Of a DNA stretch of 22,795 bases, positions 21,964 through 22,795 are shown piece after piece. How positions within the stretch are numbered: position 1 is the first letter of the stretch; every line of letters starts with the position of its first letter. The DNA lies in assembly GCA_002343325.1 (NCBI GenBank), contig DDSG01000019.1, forward strand, positions 1-22,795, written 5' to 3'. A model generated the notes under the pieces. It was given only the letters and a program-made list of their open reading frames with translations, had not been told where the DNA came from and made no database searches. The position numbers were made by a program, and so were the translations under genes. The DNA is from Phycisphaerales bacterium UBA2396. GTDB taxonomy: Bacteria; Planctomycetota; Phycisphaerae; Phycisphaerales; UBA1924.

Positions 21964-22476
21964 ATGCGACACCCGTTGCTCCGAGTTCTGATTGCCCTGC
22001 TCATCGGCGTGGTCACGCCGTTGTGCTGCTGCCAGGCCGCGGCGCTCGCGGGCGGGGCGTGTGCCGGAAAACATGTCGCGGCGGCTGAATCGGACTCATG
22101 CTGCGGCGGCTGTGTCGGCGAAACGCGAACGGACGAAGGACCAGCGGAACAGCCGTGTCAGGATCAGCCGCGTGACGACTCGCAGGACCAGTCTCAGGAT
22201 CGCCCCGACCACGATCAGCCGTCTCCTCCCGGCAAGTGCCCGTCCTGCCCGTCGTGCCAAGGCACATCCGCCGGCACAGGCATCAGCGCCGAGGCGCGTC
22301 TCCCGGCCTTTGAGCAGCAATGGAACGCACTGGCGACCTTCGCCCTCGCCGTGCTGTGGACGATGGAGGCACCCGAGGCCCTTGTTGCGCCGCATCCGCC
22401 CGGCTGGGCTCATTACCCGCCGCACCTGAAAGCCAACCGCGATGCGCAGCGGTGGCACTGCGCGCTGCTGGTCTAG
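21964..22476 (+). CDS. Secreted cysteine-rich protein, divergent pair member
   Basis: 170 residues from the ATG at 21964. The frame is open upstream to 21499 but that part overlaps the divergent gene. A hydrophobic N-terminus (M-R-H-P-L-L-R-V-L-I-A-L-L) runs into C-C-C-Q at 21-24. Further Cys groups are C-C-G-G-C (46-50) and C-P-S-C-P-S-C (92-98), with an Asp/Gln-rich stretch between them. A second hydrophobic patch (about 123-132) precedes a Pro/His/Trp region and the end W-H-C-A-L-L-V. The N-terminus resembles that of the divergent gene at 21705 (M-K/R-H-P, then L-I-A-x-L). No family is recognised. Metal binding is plausible from the thiol content. It probably leads a second metal-related operon. 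Confidence 0.65.
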   Translation: MRHPLLRVLIALLIGVVTPLCCCQAAALAGGACAGKHVAAAESDSCCGGCVGETRTDEGPAEQPCQDQPRDDSQDQSQDRPDHDQPSPPGKCPSCPSCQGTSAGTGISAEARLPAFEQQWNALATFALAVLWTMEAPEALVAPHPPGWAHYPPHLKANRDAQRWHCALLV

Positions 22477-22626
22477 CCACATCCTGCACCGGACGCTCCT
22501 TGTCTTGCGCGTCCGCATCGGCCTTGCGCGTCCGGCTCCACGCCGAGCGTGTGGGGCGTGACTTCGCTTGACGCGCCGTGGCTCCCTTGTCGATGCCCGG
22601 CCGCCCTCAAAGTGCAGGAACCACTC

Positions 22627-22795
22627 ATGGCCACCACGCAGACCGATCTGCGGGCGCTCCGTCGGGGCCCGCAAACCACCTCGCCTAACACCCAACCCCC
22701 GCCGTCATCGGCGGGAAGCACCACCGTCATCGCGCGCCCCAGGGCGCGCTGGGCGACGCGGCTGCTCATTCCCGCCGCCGTGCTGCTGGCGACCG
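22627..22795 (+). CDS. N-terminus of a membrane-anchored protein, cut by window end
   Basis: 56 codons are visible. AGGA lies nine bases before the ATG. The first 35 residues are Thr/Pro/Ser-rich and cytoplasmic-looking. Then R-A-R-W-A-T-R-L-L-I-P-A-A-V-L-L-A-T begins a transmembrane segment. The layout (short soluble N-tail, Arg stop, single helix) is that of RND or ABC periplasmic adaptors such as CusB/HlyD types, which would fit the metal-efflux setting, but no adaptor domain is in view. It is 150 bases after the cysteine-rich gene on the same strand; nothing distinct is seen in that gap. Confidence 0.6.
   Translation, partial: MATTQTDLRALRRGPQTTSPNTQPPPSSAGSTTVIARPRARWATRLLIPAAVLLAT

Noticed and set aside
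1..22795. CRISPR array, rRNA or tRNA genes
   Set aside because: No regularly spaced repeats and no conserved RNA-gene signatures were seen on either strand.

Overview
The window is high-GC bacterial DNA. It fits a member of the Planctomycetota, perhaps Phycisphaerae. That guess rests on the serine recombinase + DUF2924 cassette, a remnant of an Rhs/YD-repeat protein of planctomycete style, and envelope proteins with signal peptides and lipoboxes. It is an inference from family composition, since no rRNA or marker gene is present.

Region 1 (256-9037) looks like an integrated mobile element. A tightly overlapped minus-strand operon (4303 to 256) encodes a winged-helix DNA-binding protein, a small protein made of two DUF2292-like halves, a sigma-factor-like protein, a nucleoside deoxyribosyltransferase-like protein, and a large primase-polymerase/DUF3987 helicase-type replication protein. 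Each junction is an ATGA/GTGA or short overlap, so the genes are probably translated together. Next come a helix-turn-helix protein (minus) and, divergent from it, a small GIY-YIG-like protein (plus) that ends in a strong hairpin. A second overlapped minus-strand operon (8934 to 6136) encodes a small protein, a DUF2924 protein, a large serine recombinase and another helix-turn-helix protein. This is the likely integration/excision module.

Region 2 (9038-11413) is a junction zone with few genes and locally low GC. It holds a truncated Rhs core fragment (11042-10827), a cysteine-rich ORF that may be an Rhs tip, and a three-helix membrane protein coupled to that ORF by an ATGA overlap. A compact 171-bp nested inverted-repeat element (10656-10826) starts exactly where the Rhs similarity stops. 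Two related ~80-bp elements (9330-9410 and 11267-11347) each sit directly upstream of a different minus-strand terminator.

Region 3 (11414-22795) is a heavy-metal efflux island. A minus-strand cluster encodes an outer-membrane factor, an adaptor and an HME-RND pump (CzcC, CzcB and CzcA types), a small His/Cys-rich periplasmic protein, a lipoprotein and a P1B-2 (Zn/Cd/Pb) ATPase. Together these would move metal from the cytoplasm to the periplasm and then out of the cell. At its upstream end, two short secreted cysteine-rich proteins with similar N-termini are transcribed divergently. The plus-strand one is followed by the start of another membrane-anchored protein that runs off the window. 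No metal-responsive regulator is recognisable in the window.
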